NCBI RefSeq assembly: GCF_037893015.1
Contig: NC_133661.1
Location: forward strand, 184,824,306 to 184,888,305
Source: Macrotis lagotis
Taxonomy: Eukaryota > Chordata > Mammalia > Peramelemorphia > Peramelidae
DNA: 64,000 bases
Reading direction: 5' to 3'
Below the pieces are notes generated by a model. It was given only the letters and a program-made list of their open reading frames with translations, was not told the origin of the DNA and searched no databases. Below, in pieces: positions 1 through 10,500 of the stretch (the first letter of the stretch is position 1; the number at the start of each line of letters is the position of its first letter). The translations under genes and the position numbers were made by a program.

Positions 1-134
1 TGAACTGCTGAGAGGATCTGAATCCATCACAGTTGATCATCTCACAGTGCTATTGTTAATGTATAGTGTTTTCTTGGTTCTGCTTACTTTATTCATCATC
101 ATCTGGTTTAATGCTTTCCATGCTTCTCTGAAGT
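1..134 (-). mobile_element. L1 LINE 3' fragment (antisense), cut by window edge
   Basis: Read on the - strand this matches the conserved end of L1 ORF2 and the start of the 3' UTR. The segment encoding 'gcatgaactgatgctga...gcagaacc' is recognisable, as is the stretch 'gatgatcaactgtgatgg'. The same kind of sequence lies in sense orientation at 11,310-11,420. The fuller version is at 23,778-24,257 in front of copy 2. No intact reading frame remains. Confidence 0.75.
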
Positions 135-663
135 CATGATTTCTTTTTACTTAATTTTTTTACTTAATTTCTTTTTTACTTAATATTTTATTTATTTGTT
201 TTTCTGACACTATGCAAAGGTAGCTTTTAACCAATCATTTATGAAAAGTTTTGAATTTTACATTTTTCTTTCCTTCCTTCCCTCCACTTTCCCCCAACAT
301 AAAGCAATCTGATATAGATTCTACATGTATAACCCTGCGAAACAAAGGTCCATATTGATTATGTGTAAGAGAAGAATCAGACTGAAAAGGAAAACAACTT
401 TTAAAAATTGAAGATAATTAAGTTTTGATCTTCATTTAAATTCCATAATTCTTTCTCTGATATGGATAGTATTTTGCATCACAAATCTTTTAAACTTGTC
501 TTTGATTATTGTACTGCTGAAATGAACAAGTCCATCATGGTTTATAATCACCCCATGTTGTTGGTATTGTTAATAAAGATTTCTGATTTTGCTCATTTCA
601 TTCAACTTCAATTCATGCAAGTATTTCCAGGCTTTTCTGAACTTCCATCCCTCATTATTTCTT
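135..663 (-). mobile_element. Older L1/HAL1-type LINE 3' end, left part (split by HAL1)
   Basis: The T-rich start at 143-200 is the antisense poly(A) tail. It is followed by an antisense L1-type 3' UTR and, from about 580, by the antisense end of ORF2. The sequence breaks at 663 and resumes at 3,532 on the far side of a HAL1-like insertion. The 15-base target duplication is ccctcattatttctt at 649-663 and ccctcatgatttctt at 3,532-3,546. Confidence 0.7.
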
Positions 664-1210
664 TTTTTTTATGATTCATTTATTTATTTTCACTTTACTA
701 CAATAATCTTGTTGTGAAAGTAAACATAATCCTCCCTACCCCTGATGGAGAAACCTCAAAAAATATAGTGAGAGAAAAAGAAAAAAATATATTTCAGTCT
801 ATGTTCAGATACCATCAGCTTTTTCTCTGGGATAGGTTGCATTCTTTATCATTAGTCCATCTGAGAAATTACTTAAATAATTTTTCCCACAGTGGCTGTT
901 AACTAGATTTACCTCCATTCTATTCCTCCCCACTCCCAATTATGCCATTCTCTCTCTGCTTCCATCATGTCCCTCCTCAAAAATGTTTTATCTGACTACC
1001 CACTCCCATGACCTTCCTTCTCTTCTGTCACCTACATTTCCATCTCCCTTGCCACTGACCCCTTTCTTCCATTCCTTCCCTCTCCTTTTTCCTCTAAAGT
1101 AAAGATAAATTTCTATCTTAGGGTATCTAATTGAGTATCTGATTAGGTATCTAATTGGGTATCTAATACTCAATTGAGTTTGCATGTTTTTTCCCTGCTG
1201 AGACACACTC

Positions 1211-1363
1211 TTTTTTTTTAGGTTTTTGCAAGGCAAATGGGGTTAAGTGGCTTGCCCAAGGCCAAACAGCTAGGTAATTATTAAGTGTCTTAGACCAGAT
1301 TTGAACCCAGGTAATTCTGACTTCAGGGCCACTGCTTTATCCACTGCACCACCTAGCCACCCC
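1211..1363 (-). mobile_element. WSINE1-type marsupial SINE inside the HAL1 element
   Basis: The antisense tail 'ttttttttaggtttttgcaa' starts the element. It contains the antisense of the motif 'taattacctagctgtgtgg' and ends with 'cacctagccaccc'. The flanking duplication is 'ctgagacacactc' on the left and 'ctgagacactc' on the right. It is shared with copy 2. Confidence 0.85.
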
Positions 1364-1515
1364 TGAGACACTCTTGACAAGAGTGAAGGTTCACTCATTC
1401 CCTCTCACCTACCCCCTTCCACTCAATAGCCTCTTTTAATGTAAAATATCTTAACCCATTCTACCTCTTTTCACTTTCACCCATTGACTCAATCTTTATA
1501 ATACATATTACCTTT

Positions 1516-1564
1516 TGTTTTTAGGTTTTTGCAAGGCAAACAGGGTTAATTGGTTTGCCCAAGG
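1516..1564 (-). mobile_element. Severely 5'-truncated SINE (about 49 bp) with target duplication
   Basis: Only the last ~45 bases of a WSINE1-type SINE are present, antisense ('taggtttttgcaaggcaaac...'). They are bounded by perfect 15-base direct repeats atacatattaccttt at 1,501-1,515 and 1,565-1,579. The duplication shows this is a complete insertion event of a very short cDNA, not a remnant of a longer SINE. Confidence 0.8.
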
Positions 1565-3531
1565 ATACATATTACCTTTATATAATATGTATTACCTTTA
1601 TATTCAGCTCCCTCCTGCCTGGTCTATATAAATTCCTTCTGTCCTAATAAATGAGGTTCATATAATTTATCAGTATCTTCTTCCCATGCCAGAATACAGG
1701 CAGTTCAACATCATTAAATCCCTCATAAATTGCCCTTCCTGTGCACCCTCTCTATGCTTCAGCTGAGTCCTATACTTGAAGATCAAACTTTCTGGTCATT
1801 TCATCAGGAAAGTTTGAAAGTTCCCTATTTCACTGAATGTCCATCTTTCCCCCTAAAATAAGATGCTCGGTTTTGCTGGGTAATTGATTCTCAGTTATAA
1901 TCCAAGCTCTTTTACCTTCCAGAATATCATATTCCTAGTACTACAAGACCTTAATGTAGACCCTGCTAAATCCTGTGTACTGTAGTGACACAATAATTGA
2001 AATGTTTCTTTGTGGCTGTTTATAATATTTTTTTCTTTGACTTGGGAGTTGTGAAAATTGGCTATAATATTCCTGGGAGTTTTTATTTGGGGATCTCTTT
2101 CATGAGGTGATCAGTGAATCCCTTCAATATCTATTTTACTCTCTGTGCCTAAGATCTCAGGGTGATTTTTCTGGATTATTTCTTGAAAAATGAAATCTAA
2201 GTTCTTTTCCTGGTCATGGCTTTGAGGTAACCCAATAATTTTAAATTATCTCTTCTGGATCTGTTTTCCAGATCAGTTGTTTTCAATGAGATATTCCACA
2301 TTTTCTTCTACTTTTTCATCATTTTGATTTTTTTGTTTTATTTTTTCTTGATTTCTCACAAAATCATCAGAGTCCCTTAGTTCTATTCTACATTTGAAGG
2401 AGTTATTTTCTTCAGAAGCTTTCTGATCTCCTTTTTCATCTGGCCAATTCTGCTTTTTAAGGCATCCTTCTCCTCTTTGGCCTTTTGGACTACTTTTTCC
2501 ATTGGACCTAAACTGGTTTTTACGATGCCATTTTCTTCAGTATTTTTGTTATCTCCTTCACCAAGCTGCTGACTTGATTTTCATGATTTTCCTGCATTGC
2601 TCTCATTCCTCTTTCCAATTTTTCTTCTACCTCCCTTACTTGCTTTTTAAAATTTTTTGAGCTTTTCCATAGCCTGAGACCAATTGTTATTTTTCTTGAA
2701 GGCTTTAGAGAAGCTTTGACTTTGTCATCTTTTGAGTGTATATTTTGATCCTCCATGTGGCCAAAGTAATTTTCTATCGTCAGATTCTTTTTTTCCATTG
2801 TTTGTTCATTTCCCCAGCCTATTATCTGATTTTAACTTACTTCCAAAGCCTTATAAGAGGCTCTTACAGCTCTCCTGGCCTGTGCTCTGGTCTGTGGATG
2901 ATCACAAGCACTCCCCTCTTCCCTGGAGCTCTGAGGAGGGTCCTTGCTTCTCTATGATAGTATGATCTCCAGACTGTGACCTGGATCTGATAATGGGCAA
3001 AGCAGCAGAGTCCTGCCCTAAGGATCGCAGAGAGACTTCTTCAGTCTCTCCCAACTCTTTTACTCTCTGTGGGCTGAGCCCTCTGGAAGCAACTGCTGGG
3101 TGGCTCTGAATTTCCCAGGTGGGGCTGCATTGAGGCCTAAACTGACCGGGTCTAAGTAATCACTATAGTAGGATACAGTTTTTCTGGTTGACCTTTCAAT
3201 TTGTACTTGGTGATCCCTAGACTGGAAGGTCTGGAAACTACTCCTGCTGTCACTCCAGGAGCCCCCAGGGACCCAGGTGTCCTGTGACCTGTTCCTGGAA
3301 GGCTGGAGATGATTTTCTCTGGCATGACTTGGGCTGTTCTGCAGCTATTTTCAACCCTGGTGCCAGTGAAATAGAACGTTCCTGCAGATCTTCCTTGTCT
3401 CGCATTGGAAAATTGTTTCACTCAGACTTTATGTAGGTTCTGCCACTCTAGAATTTGGTTAGAGTCATAATTTGATGGCATTTGGAGTTTTCTGGGTAAG
3501 AGTTTCTGTGAATTCCTGTTTCCACCACACC

Positions 3532-3795
3532 CCCTCATGATTTCTTATAGAACAACATTCCTCCATAACATTCATGTACCATAACTTGTTCAGTCATTTT
3601 CCAAATGATGGACATGCCCTCCATTTATAATTCTTTTCTACTCCAAAAAGAACTGCTATAAATATTTTTGAACATGTGAGACTTTTTCCATTTTTTATGA
3701 TTTCTTTGGGATATTGACCTAGTATTTGGTATTGCAGTTCAAAAGGTATGATCTGTTTTATTGCTTTTTGAGTATAGTTCCCGAATCAAAATACT
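3532..3795 (-). mobile_element. Older L1 LINE fragment, right part (continues from 135-663)
   Basis: On the - strand this is L1 ORF2 C-terminal sequence. It parallels the sense copy at 11,030-11,300, including the region of 'tggggaatggcttaacaaactgtgg'. Together with 135-663 it forms one antisense L1 3' end that the HAL1-like element split. Confidence 0.75.
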
Positions 3796-3929
3796 TTTGA
3801 CAAGAGATGGGGTGAAAGCAAAAAGAGAGAAGAATAAACAGGGGGAAATTTGGATGAAAGAAATATGCACTAATCATAACTGTGAAAAAAATGTACTGCG
3901 AGTTTCTCTGAAAAGACATTTCCCAAATA

Positions 3930-4345
3930 TATAGAGAATTGGGTCAAATTTATAAGAATGCAAATGATTCCCTAATTGTTAATACTCAAAGGATGTGACC
4001 GGGTGGTGTTCAAAAAGAAAATTGAAGAAGTCAAAATTGTCTATTGTCACATAAAATGCTCTAAATCATTATTGATTACAGACATGCAAATTGAAACAAT
4101 ATTACACCCATCGGTTTGGGTAATGTGACAGAAAATGAAAATGACAAATGTCAGAAGGGATGTGGGAAAATTGAGATATGAAAGCACTATTGTTCAAGTT
4201 GTGAACTGATTCAACCATTCTAGAGGGAAATTTGGAACTATGTTCAAAAAAAGCTATAAAACCATGTATACCCTTTGACTCAGCAACACAAGTTAATAGA
4301 TGCATGTGGAGAAAAATCTAGCATGTCATAATGAAAAATATATGA
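3930..4345 (+). mobile_element. Old L1 ORF2 C-terminal / 3' fragment, sense
   Basis: The sequence matches the same L1 zone as 10,820-11,100 but at much lower identity. Translated pieces resemble the L1 C-terminal stretch around 'HIKCSKSLLITDMQIE'. It has no intact frame. Its older, more diverged state contrasts with the younger L1 that follows. Bases 3,796-3,930 were not assigned. Confidence 0.65.
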
Positions 4346-4359
4346 GACCTCAAAGCTAG

Positions 4360-4500
4360 TCCTAGCTTTCACTAGTTTTATATGTCTCTCTACTTCTTGG
4401 GACCTCAGTTTCCTTATCTATGAAGTAAATGATTTGGACTAGAGCTTCTTTAGGGTTCCACCTATCCATCTGGGCCTTTACTTCTATTATTACCTTCTTT
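4360..4500 (+). repeat. MIR-type CORE-SINE fragment
   Basis: The segment 'cctcagtttccttatctatgaa' followed by 'ggactaga...' and 'agggttcc' is the 3' half of a MIR/THER1-type SINE. It is old host DNA into which the next L1 inserted. Confidence 0.6.
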
Positions 4501-4516
4501 CTATTCTGTGGTATTT

Positions 4517-5615
4517 GGGGGGACTTCTGGCCAAGGTGGTGGAGAGAAGACAAGCACTGTGCAAAGGGCTCCTGATCTTTCCTTATATATAATATGAAAC
4601 AAACCTCTTAACAGAAATTTGATTGACAAAACCCAGAAAAAGAAGCTAGAAGAAGAACATCTACCTCAAGGTTTGTCTTCAGGGATCCTGGTTGAGCCAG
4701 GCGCAGAGAGCAGAAACCAGAAGGGGTGAGAGCCAGACTAGCCCAGGTTCTGCCGTGGAAGCATTGACTGTGGGAGCCAGGTCCAAGAGCCAACTGGGGC
4801 ATAGAGGCTTTGGCTGTGGGACTGATGGTCTGGGGTGCTCTGGCAGGGCTGGAGGGAGAGTTCTAGAGCAGAGAGTTGCAGATATCTATCCACTGGGCTC
4901 CTCTGGTCTGGTGAACCTCAAACTCCAAACTTTCACTTCAGCTGAGTCCTCTTCCCAGAACACAGTAACAGCCCATCCACCCCCCAGGCTCAGGTGTGGG
5001 TAGCAGCACCCTCAGCTGGGAGTAGGGAAAGTAATTGCCTTGCCCCAGGTCATAGCCCACATTGTTCAAGTATAAAAGCAGCACCACCCACCCTCTCCAG
5101 GCCAAGGTAAAGGACCTCAAATCAAGATCACTTGATTTGTCACAAGACACTCCAGAGAAAGCAATCAGTACCCCCTACTGGCTGGCCCAGGTGGAGTTAT
5201 TAAACTCAGTGAATAAAGCCTCCAGGGATCTCAACACCAAACTTCTGTGAACCAGCCCCTCCCATAACACAAGATCTCAGGAAAATGAAGAAAGGCCATT
5301 GAAGGGGGTTGATTGAAAGCTACCTCAAAGGTAAATACCCTAACTCAGAGAGATCTAGAACCTCTGAGGAGAATATGATTTGCTTCCCAGCCCAGAAAGA
5401 CTTCCTTGAAGAAATCAGGAAGGAGTTTAAAAATCAATTGGAAAATTTGGGAGAGAAAATTAACACCTTGCAATAAGAAAGCAAATTCTTGGAAAAAAAC
5501 AATTGGACAAATGCAAAAAGAAAATAATTCTCTCAGAGCTTCAATTGGTCAAATGGAAAACTCTTTCAAAAACAGAATTGACTAATTAGAAAAGGAGTTG
5601 CAAGAAAATTCTTCT
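4517..5615 (+). mobile_element. 3'-truncated L1: complete 5' end, stops inside ORF1, copy 1
   Basis: The start 'acttctggccaaggtggtgg' is the typical first line of the marsupial L1 5' UTR. A GC-rich 5' UTR follows to about 5,280, then a decayed ORF1 starting near 5,286 with coiled-coil coding sequence to 5,615. The element then stops. The bases before it (4,501-4,516, ctattctgtggtattt) recur directly after it (5,616-5,631, ctattctgtggaattt), so this looks like a complete insertion event lacking ORF2, 3' UTR and poly(A). A 103-residue open frame at 4,692-5,003 is a chance frame in the 5' UTR. Confidence 0.65.
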
Positions 5616-5631
5616 CTATTCTGTGGAATTT

Positions 5632-6100
5632 CATATATATTTACAAATATTTATTATATATTCTTTAATATATATTTATATGTTGTTTCACTCTTTGAGA
5701 GCAGAGACTGTTTTTGATTTTTTTATTCTTTTTTAAAAATTCCCAGCACCTAATAATAGTGCCTGGCACATAGCAGACACTTAATAAATGCTTTGTTAAT
5801 TGATTAAAGGTGTTTTCCAAACACAAAATCCCAATAACTATATTAATTAGAATGTTGCTTAATAAGTACTTCTTTGATTGATTTTTGTGTGACTTAAGAA
5901 GAGGAGGTTAATTCCATAACAACTTGGGAGTCTGATTGACAAAACACAATTATTCCAGTTTCTGAAATCCTTTCCCATCTTCATTTTCTCCTTTACTGAA
6001 AGAAAGAAAAGAAGTATGTATATTTAGGAGTGAATAAGGCAGTGTTCTTTGTGTATACTGATGACTTAATTAAAGGAACTGATTATGGAATTGGCAGTCT
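5632..6100 (+). repeat. L2 LINE 3' end and flank between two L1 insertions
   Basis: 'gagagcagagactg' followed by 'gtgcctggcacatagcagac' and 'ttaataaatgctttgttaa' (5,690-5,805) is the L2 3' end in sense. The remainder to 6,100 is unassigned AT-rich DNA. L2 is far older than the L1s, so this block is the original host DNA that separates two independent L1 insertions. It is not an insertion into one L1. Confidence 0.7.
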
Positions 6101-6109
6101 CCTTTTTCT

Positions 6110-6850
6110 CCAATTGGGCAAATGCAAAAAGAAAATGATCTCTCAAATCCTCAACTGGACAAATGCAAAAAGGAAATGAATCTCTCAAAATACATTTAGG
6201 CAAATTAGAAAAATCCTCCAAAAATAGAATGGACCAACTGGAAAAGGATCTGCAAAAGATAAATGAAGAAAAATCTTCTCTTAAAAAAAATGGAATCGGC
6301 AGAATCTAATGACTTCATAAGACAACAAAAATTGTGTTAAATAAAACCAAAAGTTCAAAAAAATAGAAAAGAAATAGAAAATACCTCATCAGTAAAACCT
6401 TCAGAACAGGTCAAGAAGTGAGAATCTGAGAATTATAGGCCTTCCTGAAAATATTGAAGAGAGAAAAAGGCTGGACTTAATATTACAGATTTAGTGATGG
6501 AAAATTGCTCTGATATCATGGCACCAGAGGGCAAAATAGTTGTTGAAAGAATACATCAATCCCCTCTGGAAAGAGATCCTAAAATGAAAACACCAAGGAA
6601 TGTTGTGGCCAAATTCCAAGACTATCAGATAAAAGAAGAAATCCTGCAAGCAGCCCAAAAGAAAGAAATTAAATACCAAGGAGCCACAGTAAGTATTATG
6701 CAGAACCTGGCCACAACAACTTTAAGGGATCCAAGTGCCTGGAATGAGATATTTCAAAGAGCAAGGGAGTTTGGAATGCAGCCAAGAATCCACTACCCTG
6801 AAAAGCTAAGCCTTCTCTTCCAAGGGAAAATGGACATTTTAATGAAATAA
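6110..6850 (+). pseudogene. L1 ORF1 remnant (RNA-binding chaperone), copy 1
   Basis: The open part at 6,494-6,850 keeps the ORF1 C-terminal half. ERIHQSPLERDPKMKTPRNV, the AAQKKEIKYQG turn and FGMQPRIHYPEKLSLLFQGK are recognisable RRM/C-terminal-domain signatures of L1 ORF1p, the RNA-binding trimer partner of ORF2p. Upstream, at 6,110-6,420, coiled-coil codons are present but interrupted. There is no start codon because the element is 5'-truncated. Confidence 0.85.
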
Positions 6851-7599
6851 GAGATTTCCAAGATTTTATGATGAAAATACCAGAGCTAAATAGAAAATTT
6901 GGACATCGAACAGGAGGTTCAAGAGACTCATGAAAAGGTCAAAAAAAAAACTGCTATACATTAAGATGAAACTGACTATATACCCAATTGGGACAAAGAT
7001 TCTCATAACTCTTGAAAACTGTAACTCCATTAAAGAGAATATACATAGCCAGAAGTGGGACACTCATAACTTTTCTGTGACTCAGATAGAATGATTTAAA
7101 AACAATACCTCCTTAAAAAGGTGGGGAGTAAGGAGAAGGGAGGTTGGAGGGAGACTGAAAGGGGTAAATCTCATTATATCAAGAGGTACAAAACACCTAT
7201 TGTAATTGAGGGGAAGAAGGGAGGAGGTGAGAACCACCTGAATCCTCATCTCATCAGACTTGGCTTAAAGTTAACTTGGACACACTTAATCAAGTTAAGA
7301 AACTTATCTTACCTTTCAAGCATTAAAAGGGGGAAAGGGGAGGGGAGATGGGGAGGGGGAGAAAAGGGGGAACTAACAGAAGGAAGGGAAGAAGGAGAAA
7401 TGGGAAAGGGGGAAAAAAGGGGAGGGGGTTTGCTATAAAAGGGTAAACACACTGAAGGTGGTGGTATTCAGAAACAAAATACTGTGTAATATGGATAAAG
7501 GGAAAAAAGGAAAATACAAACAGAAGGTAGATAGCATGGAGGGTTAGTAACTTTAAGAGTTAGTAATTTATACATATAATTATAATTATTGAGAGTTAG

Positions 7600-10500
7600 T
7601 AATTATAACTTTGAATGTGAATGGGATGAACTCTCCCTTAAAACTTAAGCAGAGGGGCAGATAGGTGGCCCTGGAGTCAGGAGTACCTGAGTTCAAATCA
7701 GGCCTCAGACACTTAATAATTACCTAGCTGTGTGGACTTAAGCAAGCCACTTAACCCCAATGCCTTGCAAAAACCTAAACAACAACAAAATAAATGTAAG
7801 CAGATAACAGAGTGGATTAAAAATCAGAATCCTACAATATGCTGCTTAAAAGAAACTCATTTGAATCAGAGAGATACATATAGAGTAAAGGGAAAAAGCT
7901 GGAGCAAAATATATTTTGCTTCAGCTGAATGAAAAAAGCAGGGGTAGCAATCCTTATCTCATACAAAGCAACTGCAAAAATAGATTGCATTAAAAGAGAT
8001 AAGGAAGGAAACTATATCCTCTTAAAAGGTACTATAGACAATAATTTCAATACTAAATATGTATGCACCCAATGGGACAGCTTCCAAATTCTTAGAAGAG
8101 AAGTTGAAAGAGTTACAGAAAGACATAGACAGCAAAACTCGACTAGTGGGAGGCCTCAACCTCCCACTCTCAGATTTAGATAAATTGAATCATTAAATAA
8201 ACAAGAAGGAAGTTAAGGAGGTAAATACATTGTTAGAAAACCTAGATATGATAGACCTGTGGAGGAAATTGAATGGGGATAGAAAGGAATATACTTTTTT
8301 TTCAGCGGTACATGGCACCTACATAGAAATTAAACATATACTAAGCCATAAAAACCGAATGATCAATTACAGAAAGGCAGAAATAGTGAATACATCTTTC
8401 TCAGATCATAATGCAATAAAACTCATATGCAATACTGGGCCAGGGAAGTATAGACTCAGAACTAATTGCAAACTAAACAACCTCATTTTAAAGAATGAGT
8501 GGATCAAGCAACAAATTATAGAAAGAATTAATTATTTCATCCTAGATAATGACAATAATGATACAACATACCAAAACCTATGGGATATACTCAAGGTGGC
8601 TGTCGGGGGATATATTATATCTTTAAATGCTTATATGAATAAATTAGAGAAAGAAGAAATCAATGAACTAAATACGCAACTAAAAAAATTAGATAAAGAG
8701 CAAATTAAAAACTCCCAATGAAATACCAAATGAGAAATTCTAAAAATTAAAGGAGGAATTAATAAAATTGAAAGCAAGAAACTATTGAACTAATAAATAA
8801 AACCAAGAGCCCAAAGAAAAAACCAATAAAATTGATAAACCTCTGGTCAATTAGATTTAAAAAAAAAAAGAAAGAAGAAAACCAATTTGCTAGTATCATA
8901 ATTTAAAAAAGTGAACTCACCACCAATGAGGAAGAAATTAAAGTAATAATTTGAAATTATTTTGCCCAACTCTATGCCAATAAATTTGACAATCTAAGTG
9001 AAATGTATGAATATTTACAAAAATATAAGTGGCCCAGATTAAATGAAGAGGAAATTAAAAACCTAAATAATCCTATCTCAGAAAAAGAAATTCAACAAGC
9101 CATTATTGAACTCCCTAAAAAATCTCCAGGGCCAGAGGGATTCACAAGTGAATTCTATCAAACATTTCAGGAACAATTGGTTCCAATTCTATTTAAATTC
9201 TTTGGGAAAATAGGTGAAGATGGAATTCTGCCTAACTCTTTCCATGACACCAATATGGTGCTGATACCTAAACCAGAAAGACTTAAAACAGAGAGAAAGA
9301 AAATTATAGATCTATCTCCCTGATGAATATAGATGCAAAAATCTTAAATAAAGTCTTAGCAAAATGATTACAACAAGTTATCACTAGGATAATACATTAT
9401 GATCAACTGTAGTTTATCCCAGGATTGCAGGGTTGGTTCAATATTAGGAAAATTGTTAGTATAATTAATTATATCAATAATAAACCTATCAGAAATCATA
9501 TGATCATATCAATAAATGTTGAAAAAACTTTTGACAAAATACAGCACCCATTCCTAATAAAAACACTAGAGAGTGTAGGAATAAATGGTTTGTTCCTTAG
9601 AATAATAAGCAGTATCTATCTGAAACCATCAATAAGCATTATATGCAATGGGGATAGGCTTGAGGCATTCCCAATAAAATCAGGGGTGAAACAAGGATGC
9701 CCATTATCACCACTACTATTCAATATCATATTAGAAAAGTTAGCCTCAGCAATAAGAGAAGAAAAAGAAATTGAAGGAATTAAAATAGGGAAGGAGGAGA
9801 CAAAACTCTCACTCTTTGCAAATGACAAGATCCAAGAGGATCCCAAAAAGTCATCTGAAAATCTACTAGAAATAATGAACAACTTTAGCAAAGTAGCAGG
9901 ATATAAAATAAACCCCTCATAAATCCTCAACATTTCTATATATGACTAGCAAGATACAGTAGAAAGAACGAGAAAGGAAAATCCCATTCAAAGTAACCTC
10001 AGACAAAATGAAATACCTGGGAGTCTACCTGACAAAGCAGACTCAAAATCTCTTTGAAAACAATAACAAAAATCTTCTCATGCAAATAAAATCAGATTTA
10101 AATACCTGGGCAAACATCAACTGTTCATGGATAGGTCAAGCTAATATAATAAAAATGACAATTCTACCAAAACTAAATTGCTTGTTTAGCACCCTACCAA
10201 TCAAGATTCCAAAAAACTACTTTAATGAGTTAGAAAAAGTTGTAAGTAAATGTATATGGAGAAATAAAATTCAAGAATTTCCAGGGATTCAATGAAAAAA
10301 AAAGTGCAAAAGAAGGCAGCTTAGCCTTACTAGATCTACAATTATATTATAAAGCATCAGTCCTCAAAACTGTCTGATATTGGCTAAGAAACAGAGTTGT
10401 GGATCAGTGGAATAGACTAGGTGCAATAGCAGGAAATATTATAGCTATCTGCTGTTTGATAAACCCAGAGTCCAGCTACTGGAATAAAAACTCTCTCTTC

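Larger units (their letters stand above)
664..3531 (-). mobile_element. HAL1-like ORF1-only LINE, apparently full length, copy 1
   Basis: Read on the - strand it starts with a GC-richer 5' UTR-like stretch at about 3,531-2,900. It continues with an ORF1-like coiled-coil segment (a 92-residue open stretch at 2,520-2,798, with VREVEEKLERGMRAMQENHE) and then a purine-rich 3' region, ending in a T-run at 662-671 that is the antisense poly(A). No reverse transcriptase is present, as expected for HAL1 (half-L1) elements derived from L1 that kept only ORF1. A related element lies in sense orientation at 53,604-56,235. The 15-base target duplication with one mismatch marks it as a single insertion into an older L1. 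Two SINE pieces lie inside it. Confidence 0.7.

Noticed and set aside
2520-2798. A 92-residue coiled-coil-like open frame on the - strand (and 54,661-55,026 on the + strand) as possible host genes
   Set aside because: Both are ORF1-type coiled-coil segments of HAL1-like LINEs. They lie inside elements with target duplications and have decayed continuations.
4692-5003. A 103-residue open frame, present in both duplicate copies, as a small gene
   Set aside because: It lies in the GC-rich 5' UTR of an L1, has no recognisable domain, and its persistence is explained by the recent duplication.
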